Assembly: GCA_029210585.1 (NCBI GenBank)
Contig: JARGFP010000018.1
Coordinates: 34,199-98,198, forward strand
Length of the DNA: 64,000 nt
Direction of reading: 5' to 3'
From: Bacteroidales bacterium
Lineage (GTDB): Bacteria; Bacteroidota; Bacteroidia; Bacteroidales; GCA-2748055
The notes under the pieces were generated by a model, which was not told the origin of the DNA, searched no databases, and worked only from the letters and a program-made list of their open reading frames with translations. How positions within the stretch are numbered: the stretch's first letter is position 1; each line of letters starts with the position of its first letter. The position numbers and the translations under genes were made by a program. Shown piece by piece: positions 18,686 to 30,963 of the stretch.

Positions 18686-19204
18686 ATGTCAACAAATAGT
18701 ATAAGAAAAGTTAAAACAAGTGACCTCGAACTGAAGGACCGCCTGGTGAGCATTCAGCGGGTAACCAAGGTGACCAAGGGTGGTAGAACATTCAGCTTCT
18801 CGGCAATCGTTGTGGTTGGCAATGAAGACGGGATCGTAGGACACGGACTGGGAAAGGCAAACGAAGTTACTACCGCCATCGCAAAAGGGGTGGAGGATGC
18901 CAAGAAAAACCTGATCAAGGTTCCTGTCATTCACGGTACCATTCCCCATGAGCAGCTTGCAAAATACGGTGGAGCAACCATCTTTATCAAGCCGGCTGCA
19001 AGTGGTACAGGAGTGAAGGCCGGAGGTGCCATGCGTGCCGTACTGGAAAGTGTTGGCATCAAGGATGTACTGGCGAAATCCAAAGGGTCATCCAACCCGC
19101 ACAACCTGGTGAAGGCCACCATCGAGGCACTGCTCGAACTGAGGGATGCACATACCGTGGCACAGCACCGTGGCGTGACAATGGACAAAGTATTTAACGG
19201 TTAA
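18686..19204 (+). CDS. rpsE: 30S ribosomal protein S5
   Basis: S5 (172 residues) is involved in translational accuracy and mRNA unwinding. It shows the double-stranded-RNA-binding-like N-terminal domain ([20 protein letters not shown]) and the [17 protein letters not shown] motif. It is 8 bp after rplR. Confidence 0.98.
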   Translation: MSTNSIRKVKTSDLELKDRLVSIQRVTKVTKGGRTFSFSAIVVVGNEDGIVGHGLGKANEVTTAIAKGVEDAKKNLIKVPVIHGTIPHEQLAKYGGATIFIKPAASGTGVKAGGAMRAVLESVGIKDVLAKSKGSSNPHNLVKATIEALLELRDAHTVAQHRGVTMDKVFNG

Positions 19205-19215
19205 TCAAACAGAAA

Positions 19216-19398
19216 ATGGGAAAAATCAGAATTACCCAGAAGAGAAGTAAGATCGGACAAACCGTCCGTCAGAAAAGAACCCTGGAAGCACTGGGCCTGA
19301 AAAGGATCAACCATACTGTTGAGTTGGAAGCAACTCCGCAAATACTGGGCATGGTAAGCAAAGTGGCGCACCTGCTCAGTGTTGAAGAGGTAAAGTAA
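19216..19398 (+). CDS. rpmD: 50S ribosomal protein L30
   Basis: L30 is a 60-residue bacterial-length protein: KIRITQKRSKIGQTVRQKRT, then ALGLKRINHTVE and a short final helix. It lies between rpsE and rplO in the usual order. Confidence 0.97.
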   Translation: MGKIRITQKRSKIGQTVRQKRTLEALGLKRINHTVELEATPQILGMVSKVAHLLSVEEVK

Positions 19399-19424
19399 TA
19401 TAATAACACTATAGATCAGGAAAA

Positions 19425-19871
19425 ATGGATTTGAGCAATTTACAACCCGCAAAAGGTTCGAAAAAAGCGAAGAAGCGGATCGGTCGAGGACAGGGATCGG
19501 GACATGGCGGAACTTCTACCCGTGGTCACAAAGGACAAAAGTCCAGGTCCGGTTACTCCAAAAAGGTCGGATTCGAAGGAGGACAGATGCCATTGCAGCG
19601 TCGCGTGCCTAAGTACGGGTTTACCAATATCAACCGCAAGGAGTTTAAAGCCATCAATATCGGAACACTCCAGGAACTGGCCGACAAGAAGAATTTTACT
19701 GAGATCTCGGTGGAGACGCTGATCGAGGCCGGCCTGGTGCAAAAGAGCACCCTGGTGAAGATCCTGGGAGAAGGTGAATTGAAAGCAAAGCTGAACGTGA
19801 AAGCACATGCTTTTTCAAAATCAGCAATTGAAGCTATTGAAGCACAAGGCGGTACAGCCGAAAAAATCTAA
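19425..19871 (+). CDS. rplO: 50S ribosomal protein L15
   Basis: L15 (148 residues) is a late-assembly 50S protein. Its glycine- and basic-rich N-terminus (KRIGRGQGSGHGGTSTRGHK) and the GGQMPLQRRVPKYGF motif are conserved. The stop at 19869-19871 is 5 bp before the secY ATG. Confidence 0.98.
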   Translation: MDLSNLQPAKGSKKAKKRIGRGQGSGHGGTSTRGHKGQKSRSGYSKKVGFEGGQMPLQRRVPKYGFTNINRKEFKAINIGTLQELADKKNFTEISVETLIEAGLVQKSTLVKILGEGELKAKLNVKAHAFSKSAIEAIEAQGGTAEKI

Positions 19872-19876
19872 ACTTG

Positions 19877-21211
19877 ATGAAGAAGTTTTTAGAAACGCTA
19901 AGGAATATCTGGAAGATCGAGGAACTCAGGTCGCGGATCATTTATACTCTTGGAATATTGCTGGTTTACCGGCTGGGGACGCATGTGGTGCTGCCGGGGA
20001 TCGACCCCACCAGGCTCGCTAACCTGCAACAACCTTCCGGGGGGATCATGGATATTATCAACCTGTTTACAGGGGGAGCGTTTGCCAGGGCTTCCATCTT
20101 TGCACTGGGGATCATGCCGTATATCTCGGCAACCATCGTAATCCAGCTGCTGGGTATTGCCGTACCTTATTTTCAGCGGCTTCAGCGGGAAGGAGAGAGC
20201 GGACGGAGAAAGATCAACCAGATATCCAGGTACCTTACAGTAGCAATCCTGCTGCTCCAGGCACCTACCTATATCGCCAGCCTTACCTACCAGCTGCCAC
20301 CGGATGCATTCTCCCCGAACTTTTCAAAGATCGGGGCAGTGATCATCCTCACAGCAGGTTCCATGTTCATCATGTGGCTGGGTGAAAGGATCACAGATAA
20401 AGGGATCGGGAACGGGATTTCACTGATCATCATGATCGGTATCATCGCCGGACTGCCACAGGCACTCGGACTTGAGTTTTCTGCAAGACTTGCCCAGCAG
20501 GGAGGCGGACTCGTGGCATTCCTTGTTGAAATACTGATCCTGTTCGTGGTGTTCATGCTCTCTATACTGTTGGTACAGGGTACCAGGCGGATCCCGGTAC
20601 AATATGCCAAGCGGATCGTTGGAAACAAACAATACGGCGGTGTGCGGCAGTATATTCCCCTGAAGGTGAATGCTGCCGGTGTAATGCCGATCATCTTTGC
20701 ACAGGCACTGATGTTCATTCCCATCACGATTGCCGGGTTTGCGCAGTCCGACTCCGCAACAGGTGTTGCAGCAGCATTTTCCAACCCGGTTGGATTCTGG
20801 TACAACTTCACCAACGCGGTGTTGATTATATTGTTTACCTATTTCTATACGGCCGTTACAGTGAACCCCACACAAATGGCTGAGGATATGAAGAAAAACG
20901 GGGGGTTCATTCCAGGGGTCAAACCCGGGAGAAAAACTGCGGAGTTCCTCGACTCGGTGATGTCGAAGATCACGCTGCCCGGATCATTCTTCCTTGCTTT
21001 TGTGGCCATCATGCCTGCATTTGCAATGATGTTCCAGGTGAACAGCAGTTTTGCAATGTTTTTCGGAGGTACCTCCCTGCTCATCATGGTGGGTGTGATC
21101 CTCGATACACTGCAACAGGTCGAAAGTCACCTGTTGATGCGTCACTACGACGGTTTGATGAAATCAGGAAAGATCAAGGGACGCGCCGGCGGTGCATCCT
21201 CGGCGATCTAG
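19877..21211 (+). CDS. secY: Protein translocase subunit SecY
   Basis: SecY is the channel of the Sec translocon in the inner membrane. The 444-residue protein has ten hydrophobic segments; recognisable parts are YRLGTHVVLPGIDP at the start of TM1, the cytoplasmic loop RLQREGESGRRKINQ, and NPTQMAEDMKKNGGFIPGVKPG. I use the ATG at 19877 and not the TTG one codon earlier. Its place inside the ribosomal cluster after rplO is standard. Confidence 0.98.
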   Translation: MKKFLETLRNIWKIEELRSRIIYTLGILLVYRLGTHVVLPGIDPTRLANLQQPSGGIMDIINLFTGGAFARASIFALGIMPYISATIVIQLLGIAVPYFQRLQREGESGRRKINQISRYLTVAILLLQAPTYIASLTYQLPPDAFSPNFSKIGAVIILTAGSMFIMWLGERITDKGIGNGISLIIMIGIIAGLPQALGLEFSARLAQQGGGLVAFLVEILILFVVFMLSILLVQGTRRIPVQYAKRIVGNKQYGGVRQYIPLKVNAAGVMPIIFAQALMFIPITIAGFAQSDSATGVAAAFSNPVGFWYNFTNAVLIILFTYFYTAVTVNPTQMAEDMKKNGGFIPGVKPGRKTAEFLDSVMSKITLPGSFFLAFVAIMPAFAMMFQVNSSFAMFFGGTSLLIMVGVILDTLQQVESHLLMRHYDGLMKSGKIKGRAGGASSAI

Positions 21212-21229
21212 ACTGAGAAACGTTCTTTG

Positions 21230-22006
21230 ATGATCTATTTAAAGACAGCGGAAGAGATTGAATTAATGCGGGAAAGCAACCTGCTGGTGTCGAAAACACT
21301 GGCAGAGGTCGGGAAACATGTCCGCCCGGGTGTTTCAACAGCAGCACTGGATGAAATTGCCGAGGCCTTCATTCGCGACCACGATGCGGTTCCCGGTTTC
21401 AAAGGATACCAGGGATTTCCTGCAACACTTTGTACTTCCGTCAATTCACAGGTGGTCCACGGGATCCCTTCAAAGGAAGTGATCCTCAGGGAAGGGGACA
21501 TTGTTTCGGTGGACTGCGGGGTAGTGAAAAATGGTTACTACGGCGACACGGCATTCACGTTCGCAGTAGGGGAAACCGCACCCGAAGTGAAGCGGCTGAT
21601 GAAAGTGACCAGGGAAAGCCTCTGCAAGGGAATTGAAAAAGCTGTCACAGGACAACGCGTTGGAGATATCGGTTATGCCGTTCAGCAACATGCAGAGAGC
21701 CATGGATACTCCGTGGTGAGGGAACTGGTGGGGCACGGACTCGGACGGCGCATGCACGAGGAACCCGAGGTGCCGAACTACGGACGCAGGGGATCGGGCG
21801 TGAAACTGAAGAAGGGAATGGTGATCTGTATCGAACCCATGATCAATATGGGGAAACGCCAGATCAACCAGGGGGCCGATGGCTGGACCATCAGTGCAGC
21901 AGACCATCAGCCATCTGCACATTTTGAGTTGGCAATTGCAGTTGATAACGGAAAGGCAGATATTTTATCCACCTTTTCCTACATCGACGAAGTAATACAT
22001 AAATAG
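21230..22006 (+). CDS. map: Methionine aminopeptidase type I
   Basis: Map removes the initiator methionine from nascent proteins. The 258-residue protein has the five metal ligands of the pita-bread fold: Asp in DIVSVDCG, Asp in YYGDTAFTF, His in [13 protein letters not shown], Glu in ICIEPMI and Glu in HFELAIAV. The N-terminus lacks a zinc-finger extension, so it is type Ia. It lies 18 bp after secY and 7 bp before infA; the start is the ATG at 21230, next to a TTG. Confidence 0.98.
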   Translation: MIYLKTAEEIELMRESNLLVSKTLAEVGKHVRPGVSTAALDEIAEAFIRDHDAVPGFKGYQGFPATLCTSVNSQVVHGIPSKEVILREGDIVSVDCGVVKNGYYGDTAFTFAVGETAPEVKRLMKVTRESLCKGIEKAVTGQRVGDIGYAVQQHAESHGYSVVRELVGHGLGRRMHEEPEVPNYGRRGSGVKLKKGMVICIEPMINMGKRQINQGADGWTISAADHQPSAHFELAIAVDNGKADILSTFSYIDEVIHK

Positions 22007-22013
22007 TCGATAT

Positions 22014-22232
22014 ATGGCAAAACAAGCATCAATTGAACAAGATGGTGTGATTACCGAAGCTTTGTCGAATGCAATGTTTCGGGTGGAGCTGGAGAACGGA
22101 CACGTTATCACAGCACACATCTCAGGTAAAATGAGAATGCATTATATAAAATTACTGCCGGGAGATAAGGTAAAGGTGGAAATGTCACCCTATGACCTTA
22201 CAAAAGGCAGGATTTCTTACAGGTATAAATAA
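22014..22232 (+). CDS. infA: Translation initiation factor IF-1
   Basis: IF-1 is a 72-residue OB-fold protein that blocks the A site during initiation. The motifs [39 protein letters not shown] and [16 protein letters not shown] are almost invariant. It precedes rpmJ by 11 bp. Confidence 0.98.
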   Translation: MAKQASIEQDGVITEALSNAMFRVELENGHVITAHISGKMRMHYIKLLPGDKVKVEMSPYDLTKGRISYRYK

Positions 22233-22243
22233 AGAGTGAAGAA

Positions 22244-22360
22244 ATGAAAGTCAGAGCATCAGTAAAAAAGCGCAGTGCGGAATGCAAGATCGTTCGCAGA
22301 AAAGGACGCTTATACGTTATTAACAAGAAAAATCCCAAGTTCAAGCAACGTCAGGGATAA
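22244..22360 (+). CDS. rpmJ: 50S ribosomal protein L36 (zinc-free type)
   Basis: A 38-residue gene. The product begins [20 protein letters not shown] and ends NPKFKQRQG, the L36 pattern. Of the four zinc ligands (3 Cys, 1 His) in the zinc-binding form only one cysteine is left, so this is the C-minus type. It sits between infA and rpsM as in most bacteria. Confidence 0.96.
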   Translation: MKVRASVKKRSAECKIVRRKGRLYVINKKNPKFKQRQG

Positions 22361-22389
22361 TCTTTAACAGAAACAATTAAAAAAAGAAT

Positions 22390-22767
22390 ATGGCTAGAAT
22401 CGTTGGCGTAGATTTGCCGAAAAACAAAAGGGGAGAGATTGGGCTTACCTATATTTTCGGAATCGGAAGAAGTTCCGCCCAGAAGATCCTCGATGAGGCT
22501 GGTGTTGACAGGAATGTCAAGGTCCAGGACTGGAATGACGAACAGGTGAACACGATCCGGAAAATCGTGAACGAGAGTTACAAGGTGGAAGGTGAGCTCA
22601 GATCCTCCGTCCAGATGAACATCAAGCGACTGATGGACATCGGCTCCTACCGTGGCATCCGTCACCGTATCGGTCTGCCCGTAAGGGGACAGAGTACGAA
22701 GAACAATGCACGGACAAGGAAAGGTCGTAAGAAGACAGTTGCAAATAAAAAGAAAGCAGTTAAATAA
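22390..22767 (+). CDS. rpsM: 30S ribosomal protein S13
   Basis: S13 (125 residues) forms bridges with the 50S subunit and contacts the P-site t[30 protein letters not shown] opening and the C-terminal [14 protein letters not shown] with a basic tail identify it. Confidence 0.98.
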   Translation: MARIVGVDLPKNKRGEIGLTYIFGIGRSSAQKILDEAGVDRNVKVQDWNDEQVNTIRKIVNESYKVEGELRSSVQMNIKRLMDIGSYRGIRHRIGLPVRGQSTKNNARTRKGRKKTVANKKKAVK

Positions 22768-22779
22768 GAAGATCATAAC

Positions 22780-23169
22780 ATGGCTAAGAAGACAGGATCA
22801 TCAAAGAAGCGTACCGTTAAGGTTGAACCCGTTGGAGAGGCGCACATTCACGCTTCTTTCAATAATATTATCATTTCACTGACCAACATCCAGGGACAGG
22901 TGATCTCATGGGGATCTGCCGGTAAAATGGGATTCCGTGGTTCAAAGAAGAATACGCCTTATGCAGCACAGATGGCAGCACAGGAATGTGCAAAAACTGC
23001 CTACGACTTTGGACTGAGAAAGGTGAAAGTTTACGTAAAAGGCCCGGGATCAGGCAGGGAATCTGCGATCCGTACCATTCACGGTGCAGGCATCGAGGTG
23101 ACCGAGATCGTTGACGTAACTCCGTTGCCACACAATGGATGCCGTCCGGCCAAAAGAAGAAGAGTATAA
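22780..23169 (+). CDS. rpsK: 30S ribosomal protein S11
   Basis: S11 (129 residues) lines the mRNA path on the platform. The conserved segments are [35 protein letters not shown] and [18 protein letters not shown]. It is 12 bp after rpsM. Confidence 0.98.
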   Translation: MAKKTGSSKKRTVKVEPVGEAHIHASFNNIIISLTNIQGQVISWGSAGKMGFRGSKKNTPYAAQMAAQECAKTAYDFGLRKVKVYVKGPGSGRESAIRTIHGAGIEVTEIVDVTPLPHNGCRPAKRRRV

Positions 23170-23190
23170 TCATATTACAAATAGTTACAG

Positions 23191-23799
23191 ATGGCTAGAT
23201 ACAGAGGACCAAAAACGAAAATTGCCAGGAAGTTCGGTGAAGCGATCTACGGTACCGATAAATCTTTTGAGAAAAAGAATTATCCCCCGGGATTCCATGG
23301 AATGAACAAAAGAAGACGCAAATCTTCTGAATACGGGATCCAGCTGAAAGAAAAGCAAAAGGCAAAATATACCTACGGTGTGCTTGAAAAGCAGTTCCGG
23401 AACCTTTTTGAAAGAGCTTCACGCAGCAAGGGAATTACAGGCGAGGTACTGCTGCAACTGCTCGAATCGCGTCTCGATAACGTGGTATTCAGACTGGGGA
23501 TTGCCCCTTCAAGGGATGGCGCACGCCAGCTTGTCAGCCACCGCCACATCACCGTGAACGGCGAAGTGGTCAGCATTCCCTCTTATACTCTCAAACCGGG
23601 CGATGTCGTTGGTGTCAGGGAAAGATCCAAATCACTCGTCGTGATCCAGGATGCCCTTGAAAGCAATCGGGCCGGATCTTCTGCATGGCTGGAATGGGAC
23701 GGAGCGGCAATGACAGGTAAATTTATGAATCGTCCTGAAAGAGAGGAAATTCCTGAGAACATCAGGGAACAACTCATTGTTGAATTATATTCAAAATAA
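23191..23799 (+). CDS. rpsD: 30S ribosomal protein S4
   Basis: S4 (202 residues) is a primary 16S rRNA binder and, in E. coli, the repressor of the alpha operon. The S4 RNA-binding domain is seen as [23 protein letters not shown] followed by HITVNGEVV. No zinc-binding cysteines are found at the N-terminus. Confidence 0.98.
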   Translation: MARYRGPKTKIARKFGEAIYGTDKSFEKKNYPPGFHGMNKRRRKSSEYGIQLKEKQKAKYTYGVLEKQFRNLFERASRSKGITGEVLLQLLESRLDNVVFRLGIAPSRDGARQLVSHRHITVNGEVVSIPSYTLKPGDVVGVRERSKSLVVIQDALESNRAGSSAWLEWDGAAMTGKFMNRPEREEIPENIREQLIVELYSK

Positions 23800-23818
23800 A
23801 CAATATACATATTTTATT

Positions 23819-24811
23819 ATGGCCATACTAGCATTCCAGAAACCAGATAAGGTTATTATGCTTGAAGCCGACGATAAGCGCGGCAAATTCGAGTTCAGAC
23901 CACTGGAGCAGGGCTACGGTATCACAATAGGGAACGCCCTTAGAAGGATACTGCTCGCCTCTCTTGAAGGCTTTGCCATTACCACGGTAAAGATCGAAGG
24001 TGTTGAACACGAGTTTTCAACCATCACGGGCGTAATTGAAGACGTCACCGATATCATACTCAACCTGAAGCAAATCCGTTTTAAACAACAGATCGAGGAT
24101 GTCAACGAGGAAAAAGTCGTTGTTACCATCTCCGGACAGGATACCTTCAAGGCAGGAGATCTTGGAAAATTCCTGAATGGATTCAAGGTGCTGAACCAGG
24201 ATCTGACCATCTGTCACATGGAATCGGATGTAAAACTCCAGATGGAGCTCAACATTTCAAAAGGACGCGGGTACGTTCCTTCAGACGAGAACAAACCTGC
24301 AGAATCAGAATTCGGACTGATCGCCATCGATTCCATCTATACTCCCATTAAAAATGTGAAGTATGAGATCGAGAATTACAGGGTGGAACAGAAAACCGAC
24401 TACGAGAAACTGGTGATCGATATCGAAACCGATGGCTCCGTTCATCCGAAAGATGCACTGAAAGAGGCAGCCAAGATTCTGATCTACCACTTCATGCTCT
24501 TTTCAGATGAGAAGATCACCCTCGATGCAGACGAAGGCTTCGCCAACGAAGAATTCGACGAGGAGGTGCTGCACATGCGCCAGCTCCTGAAAGCCAAACT
24601 GGTCGACCTCGACCTGTCGGTAAGGGCACTGAACTGCCTGAAAGCGGCAGAGGTGGAAACACTGGGCGACCTGGTGAAATTCAACAAAAACGATTTGTTG
24701 AAATTCAGGAACTTTGGTAAAAAATCACTGACAGAACTTGAAGAACTCCTGGCATCCATGAACCTCAGCTTTGGTCTGGATACCAGCAAATACAAACTTG
24801 ACAAGGATTAA
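23819..24811 (+). CDS. rpoA: RNA polymerase alpha subunit
   Basis: The 330-residue alpha subunit has the N-terminal assembly domain ([21 protein letters not shown]) and the C-terminal DNA-contact domain ([20 protein letters not shown] and [13 protein letters not shown]). The start at 23819 avoids a 14-residue extension that would overlap rpsD. It lies 5 bp before rplQ. Confidence 0.98.
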   Translation: MAILAFQKPDKVIMLEADDKRGKFEFRPLEQGYGITIGNALRRILLASLEGFAITTVKIEGVEHEFSTITGVIEDVTDIILNLKQIRFKQQIEDVNEEKVVVTISGQDTFKAGDLGKFLNGFKVLNQDLTICHMESDVKLQMELNISKGRGYVPSDENKPAESEFGLIAIDSIYTPIKNVKYEIENYRVEQKTDYEKLVIDIETDGSVHPKDALKEAAKILIYHFMLFSDEKITLDADEGFANEEFDEEVLHMRQLLKAKLVDLDLSVRALNCLKAAEVETLGDLVKFNKNDLLKFRNFGKKSLTELEELLASMNLSFGLDTSKYKLDKD

Positions 24812-24816
24812 TTGAG

Positions 24817-26968
<2,152 letters not shown>

Positions 26969-27001
26969 GAACCAACCCTAACCCGCCAATTACATCAAAA
27001 A

Positions 27002-27032
27002 AACCTTCTGCTGAAAAGCAGGAGGTTTTTTT
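27002..27032 (+). terminator. Intrinsic terminator of eno
   Basis: AACCTTCTGCT (27002-27012) pairs with AGCAGGAGGTT (27017-27027) around a GAAA tetraloop, with one G-U wobble, followed by a T-run. It starts 33 bp after the eno stop. Confidence 0.9.
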
Positions 27033-27144
27033 ATCTCCCCATCTTCATTTCTTCCCTAAACTTTCCTATCTAAATATTGAAATAATTACATATATATAGT
27101 ATATTGTAAAGCACTTTTGCAATCAATGATCAAACTGTAACAAT

Positions 27145-28458
27145 ATGTCAAACCTGAAACAAAAACTGAAAGACAAAATTGACCTCTGGAGACCGCGGAC
27201 AGCGAAGCTGATCAAGGAACACGGCGATGTAGTGATCGACCAGGTAACGATCGGTCAGGCCATTGGCGGCATGCGCGGACTGAAGAGCCTGGTTACCGAT
27301 ATCTCCTACCTGGATCCGCAGGAAGGGATCAGGTACAGGGGGTACACACTTCCCGAGGTATTTGAGAAATTGCCCAAACCCACAGGAGCCGAGATGCCCT
27401 ACGTGGAAGGGGCATTGTACCTGTTGCTCACAGGAGATATCCCCACCGATAAAGAGGTTGCAGATGTGGCGGACGAGTTCAACAAGCGCCGGATCCTGCC
27501 AAGGTACGTGTATGAAGTGATCGATGCTTTTCCGTCCGTTTCCCACCCCATGGCGATCTTTTCCACGGCCATCCTGACAATGCACCGCGAATCATTCTTT
27601 TCAAAGAAATACCATGCCGGGATCAACAAAAATGATTACTGGGACCCGATGTATGAAGACAGCCTGAACCTGCTGGCCAAACTCCCCGAGATCGCATCCT
27701 ATATTTATGCCAAGCTCTACCGCGACGGGAACAGAATCCAGTCGAATCCCAACATGGATATGGGTGGAAACTACGCCCACATGATGGGAATCCCGAAACC
27801 GTATGATGATGTGTCCAGGATGCATTTCATTATCCATGCCGACCACGAAAGCGGGAACGTCAGTGCCCATACCGGTCACCTCGTGGGAAGCTCCCTTTCC
27901 GACGTGTACCTGTCCATCTCAGCAATGATCAACGGACTCGCCGGGCCATTGCACGGACTCGCCAACCAGGAGGTGCTCCGGTGGCTGCAGGACCTGGTGC
28001 ACCGTATGGACGGAAAAGTTCCTACCAGGGAGGAGATCAAGCAGTTCGTCTGGGATACCCTCAATTCAGGACAGGTGATCCCGGGATACGGTCACGCCGT
28101 TCTCAGGAAAACCGACCCGAGGTACTCCCTGCAGCGTGAATTCTGCCTGAACCACCTGAAAGATGACCTGCTGTTCAAGTATACCGATATACTCTACCAG
28201 GTGGTCCCCGATATTCTCAAGGAACACGGCAAGGCCAAAAATCCATGGCCCAACGTGGATGCACAGTCGGGCGTGATACAATGGCACTATGGTGTTACTG
28301 AATACGACTTCTATACCGTCCTGTTCGGTATCGGCAGATCCATCGGGATCACTGCCAATCTTATCTGGGACCGCGCACTCGGATATCCCCTGGAAAGACC
28401 GAAATCTGTCACCACGGAGATGCTCGAAAAAATGGCCATGAAATCCAAAATGAAATAA
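27145..28458 (+). CDS. gltA: Citrate synthase (eukaryote-like type)
   Basis: Citrate synthase condenses oxaloacetate and acetyl-CoA at the entry of the TCA cycle. The 437-residue protein has the three catalytic residues in their motifs: His in GPLHGLANQEVLRW, His in PGYGHAVLRKTDPRY, and Asp in WPNVDAQSGVIQWHYGV. The sequence resembles the mitochondrial-type Si-citrate synthase found in many Bacteroidota more than the hexameric E. coli GltA. Monocistronic, with a terminator at 28480-28509. Confidence 0.95.
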   Translation: MSNLKQKLKDKIDLWRPRTAKLIKEHGDVVIDQVTIGQAIGGMRGLKSLVTDISYLDPQEGIRYRGYTLPEVFEKLPKPTGAEMPYVEGALYLLLTGDIPTDKEVADVADEFNKRRILPRYVYEVIDAFPSVSHPMAIFSTAILTMHRESFFSKKYHAGINKNDYWDPMYEDSLNLLAKLPEIASYIYAKLYRDGNRIQSNPNMDMGGNYAHMMGIPKPYDDVSRMHFIIHADHESGNVSAHTGHLVGSSLSDVYLSISAMINGLAGPLHGLANQEVLRWLQDLVHRMDGKVPTREEIKQFVWDTLNSGQVIPGYGHAVLRKTDPRYSLQREFCLNHLKDDLLFKYTDILYQVVPDILKEHGKAKNPWPNVDAQSGVIQWHYGVTEYDFYTVLFGIGRSIGITANLIWDRALGYPLERPKSVTTEMLEKMAMKSKMK

Positions 28459-28479
28459 TACTTTCCATTCGGAAACAGG

Positions 28480-28509
28480 AACCGGGGCCCATCCAGCTCC
28501 GGTTTTTTT
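28480..28509 (+). terminator. Intrinsic terminator of citrate synthase
   Basis: AACCGGGGC (28480-28488) pairs with GCTCCGGTT (28496-28504) with one G-U wobble and a 7-nt loop, then a run of T. It starts 21 bp after the stop codon. Confidence 0.9.
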
Positions 28510-28553
28510 GGCGCATTTATCAGCAAAAAATAGCTATTAAACACCTATTATTG

Positions 28554-28561
28554 TATATTTG
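28554..28561 (+). promoter_or_regulatory. -7 box upstream of the SpoIIE-type phosphatase gene
   Basis: TATATTTG is an exact TAnnTTTG match ending 39 nt before the ATG at 28601. No TTTG is seen at the expected upstream distance. Confidence 0.55.
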
Positions 28562-28600
28562 TCACAGATTAAAAGCTATTCATCCAATTCGTAGGTTTTC

Positions 28601-29722
28601 ATGTTATTCAGACATCATGCGTCGATTTTGCTGTTGCTGTCGGGTAGTTTACTGCTGTTGCAGGAACTGGCCTGGGCCGGATTTGCGTCCTCTCCGGTAC
28701 TGAAAGCGTCTCTGATGCCGGGCCGGGTTGCTGAACGGTGGATATTGTTCACCCTGCTCATTGTATCCTGGGTATTGTTCCGTGTGCGCACACGCTCGCT
28801 GCGAAAAAGCAACATGGTGTTGCAGCAGAAGGAGGTTGCTGCGCAGGAAGTATTGCAGCAGAGGAACCTGTTGAGGCGCAGGAACAAGAGTTTCGAGGAC
28901 AGCCTGAAATATGCGCAGCGGATCCAGTATGCCATGTTCACAAGTGAATCAGAGATCCGGAAAATGTTCCCCGAGTCCTTTATTTTCCAGCGACCAAAGG
29001 ACATCGTCAGCGGGGATTTCTACTGGGCCCGGAAGGTCGGGAGCCGGATATTCCTCGCGGTTGCGGACTGTACCGGGCACGGTGTTCCGGGAGCATTCAT
29101 GTCACTGATCGGACTGGAGTTTTTCCGGCAGATTGTCGGCACGCAGGGGATCCATCAGCCATCGCATATACTGAATGAGATCAACCGCAATTTCGACCTT
29201 GTCTTCGACAACATGGATGAGCTGCACATGCGGGATGGAATGGACCTTTCCTTTTGTTCCATCGATATTGTCAGCAGGAAGCTGGAGTTTGCAGGCGCTT
29301 TTAATCCCGTATACATTATCCGTAACGCGGAGATCATCGAGATCAAAGGCGATAAGATCATGATCGGTCCGCATATCGGAGTCGACCGGGTGCCTTTCAT
29401 GAACCACGAGTTCGACCTGGAGGAGGAGGATATCATTTACCTCTTTTCAGATGGTTTTGCCGACCAGTTCGGGGGTCCGGAAGGCAAAAAATACATGTAC
29501 AGGAGGTTCCGGCACCTCCTGTTATCCATCTACAACCAACCCTTGTCCGTGCAGCGGCACATATTGGAGAAGAGTCTGAATGAATGGAAGGGCGGACTCG
29601 AACAGGTCGATGATATCCTGGTTCTTGGTGTGAAGCCTTTACAGAAAACCAGTTCCTGGTTTTACAACAGGGATTTGATCCTTTCCACCAGTTCATCCAC
29701 CTGGAAAGGTTTGCTGAGGTAA
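28601..29722 (+). CDS. Membrane-anchored SpoIIE-type PP2C phosphatase
   Basis: A 373-residue protein. Two hydrophobic stretches (about 10-28 and 47-62) anchor it; the first could be a signal peptide. A charged, coiled-coil-like segment follows (65-110). The PP2C/SpoIIE domain (~125-345) keeps the metal-binding motifs DIVSGDFYWA, ADCTGHGVPGAFMS, FSDGFADQFGG and VDDILVLGV. Such proteins dephosphorylate serine/threonine in anti-sigma antagonist partner switches or respond to two-component input. The last ~25 residues lie beyond the domain and come from a 61-bp tail-to-tail overlap with the kinase-receiver gene on the other strand. No anti-sigma or STAS gene is found nearby. Confidence 0.9.
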   Translation: MLFRHHASILLLLSGSLLLLQELAWAGFASSPVLKASLMPGRVAERWILFTLLIVSWVLFRVRTRSLRKSNMVLQQKEVAAQEVLQQRNLLRRRNKSFEDSLKYAQRIQYAMFTSESEIRKMFPESFIFQRPKDIVSGDFYWARKVGSRIFLAVADCTGHGVPGAFMSLIGLEFFRQIVGTQGIHQPSHILNEINRNFDLVFDNMDELHMRDGMDLSFCSIDIVSRKLEFAGAFNPVYIIRNAEIIEIKGDKIMIGPHIGVDRVPFMNHEFDLEEEDIIYLFSDGFADQFGGPEGKKYMYRRFRHLLLSIYNQPLSVQRHILEKSLNEWKGGLEQVDDILVLGVKPLQKTSSWFYNRDLILSTSSSTWKGLLR

Positions 29723-30900
29723 TCGTCAGCACCTGCTGCCAGGCAATGGTCCCTGTCGCCCGCAAGGGCATTGGCTGTGATGGCAATGATCGGTATCCGG
29801 TTCTCCGTGGTATTCTCGATCTCCCGCATTTTCTTGGTGGCAGTGATTCCGTCCATCACCGGCATCTGGATATCCATGAGGATCAGGTCATACTTTTTCT
29901 TGCCGAACATTTCAAGGGCTTCCTTGCCATTGTTTGCCACATCAATCTGTCTCACTTTCCTGTTCAGGCTTAAAAGTACGATCTTCTGGTTGATGGCATT
30001 GTCCTCCACCAGCAACACGTTCAGATCGCCAATGCTTTTTTTATCTTCCACTTGTCCGGTCCGCTTCTGCAGGCCGGTGTCGGTCTTCCGGGTGACATCT
30101 TTCGGAAAATCCTGGATAAAATAGAGCTGTTGCTGTGCTCCTCCGGAACTGATCTCCAGTTTGCTTCCGGTAAGGGAGAGTAGGCGGAATGCGGCAGGCA
30201 AAAGACCCGGTGCCGGGGTGTCCGTGTTGTGGAGCAGTTCCCGGACCTTTTTTTCCAGGGACTGCCAGTGTTGCACATTACATTCGAGCTGGAACCGGAC
30301 GCTGTATGCGTTCTGATTTGCACCTTCCAGGTTCGTCCGCAGCAACAGCCGGTCGTCTTTCAATCCATACTCAGCAATTCCCTTGATCAGGTTGATAAGT
30401 ACCGAACGCAGCAGGCTGGGATCACCGATGATATTGTATTCAATTTCCTGTTCCACCCCGCGGTCAAGGACCACTGAAACCTTTATTTCCGAATCCAGGA
30501 TTCCTGCGATACCGCTCATTGCCTCATGCAGGTTGAAACTGAGTATCGTCTGCTTGTATTCAATAAATGCAGGCTTGGCGATTTCCACCAGTTCATTAAC
30601 GTCCTGGCTCAGATCTGAGGTGGAGGTTCTCAGCGCCTCCATCAGTTCACCCTGGTCATTGCCCATGCGGGCGTCATGCACCAGCTGGTTGATGAGGGTG
30701 ATATTGTTCAGTGAAGTTCTGAGCTTATGGGAAAAATCAGCAATGAACCTGTCTTGCTGCAAGGCTTTCTTCTTGAATCGCTCCAGCACCTCCTGCTGCA
30801 GGAGCATGCGCTTCCGTTGTTTCCTGCTGAGAACAAGAAGCACAACAATCCCGGTCAACAGTGCGAAAATGGTTAATATCAACAGAATAGTGTTGGTCAT
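29662..30900 (-). CDS. Degenerate histidine kinase-like protein with C-terminal receiver domain
   Basis: A 412-residue protein: one N-terminal transmembrane helix (~4-24), a coiled segment, a HisKA-like dimerisation helix, a relic ATPase region and a complete receiver domain (~294-412). The H-box reads FSHKLRTSL: His58 is present but the following Glu is Lys59 and the Pro is Ser63. The N-box LINLIKGIAEYG (168-179) lacks the second Asn, and no DxGxGI box can be found, so ATP binding and kinase activity are doubtful. The receiver has LLVEDNAINQ, Asp343 in LMDIQMPVMDG and Lys397. It may act as a phosphate acceptor or scaffold rather than a kinase. It converges on, and overlaps, the phosphatase gene. 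Confidence 0.88.
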   Translation of the reverse strand: MTNTILLILTIFALLTGIVVLLVLSRKQRKRMLLQQEVLERFKKKALQQDRFIADFSHKLRTSLNNITLINQLVHDARMGNDQGELMEALRTSTSDLSQDVNELVEIAKPAFIEYKQTILSFNLHEAMSGIAGILDSEIKVSVVLDRGVEQEIEYNIIGDPSLLRSVLINLIKGIAEYGLKDDRLLLRTNLEGANQNAYSVRFQLECNVQHWQSLEKKVRELLHNTDTPAPGLLPAAFRLLSLTGSKLEISSGGAQQQLYFIQDFPKDVTRKTDTGLQKRTGQVEDKKSIGDLNVLLVEDNAINQKIVLLSLNRKVRQIDVANNGKEALEMFGKKKYDLILMDIQMPVMDGITATKKMREIENTTENRIPIIAITANALAGDRDHCLAAGADDYLSKPFQVDELVERIKSLL

Positions 30901-30963
30901 AACGTACCTGAGAAAAAAATTATCATTTGAATTCCACGTGCAACGGGTGGCTTATCCCGTTCC

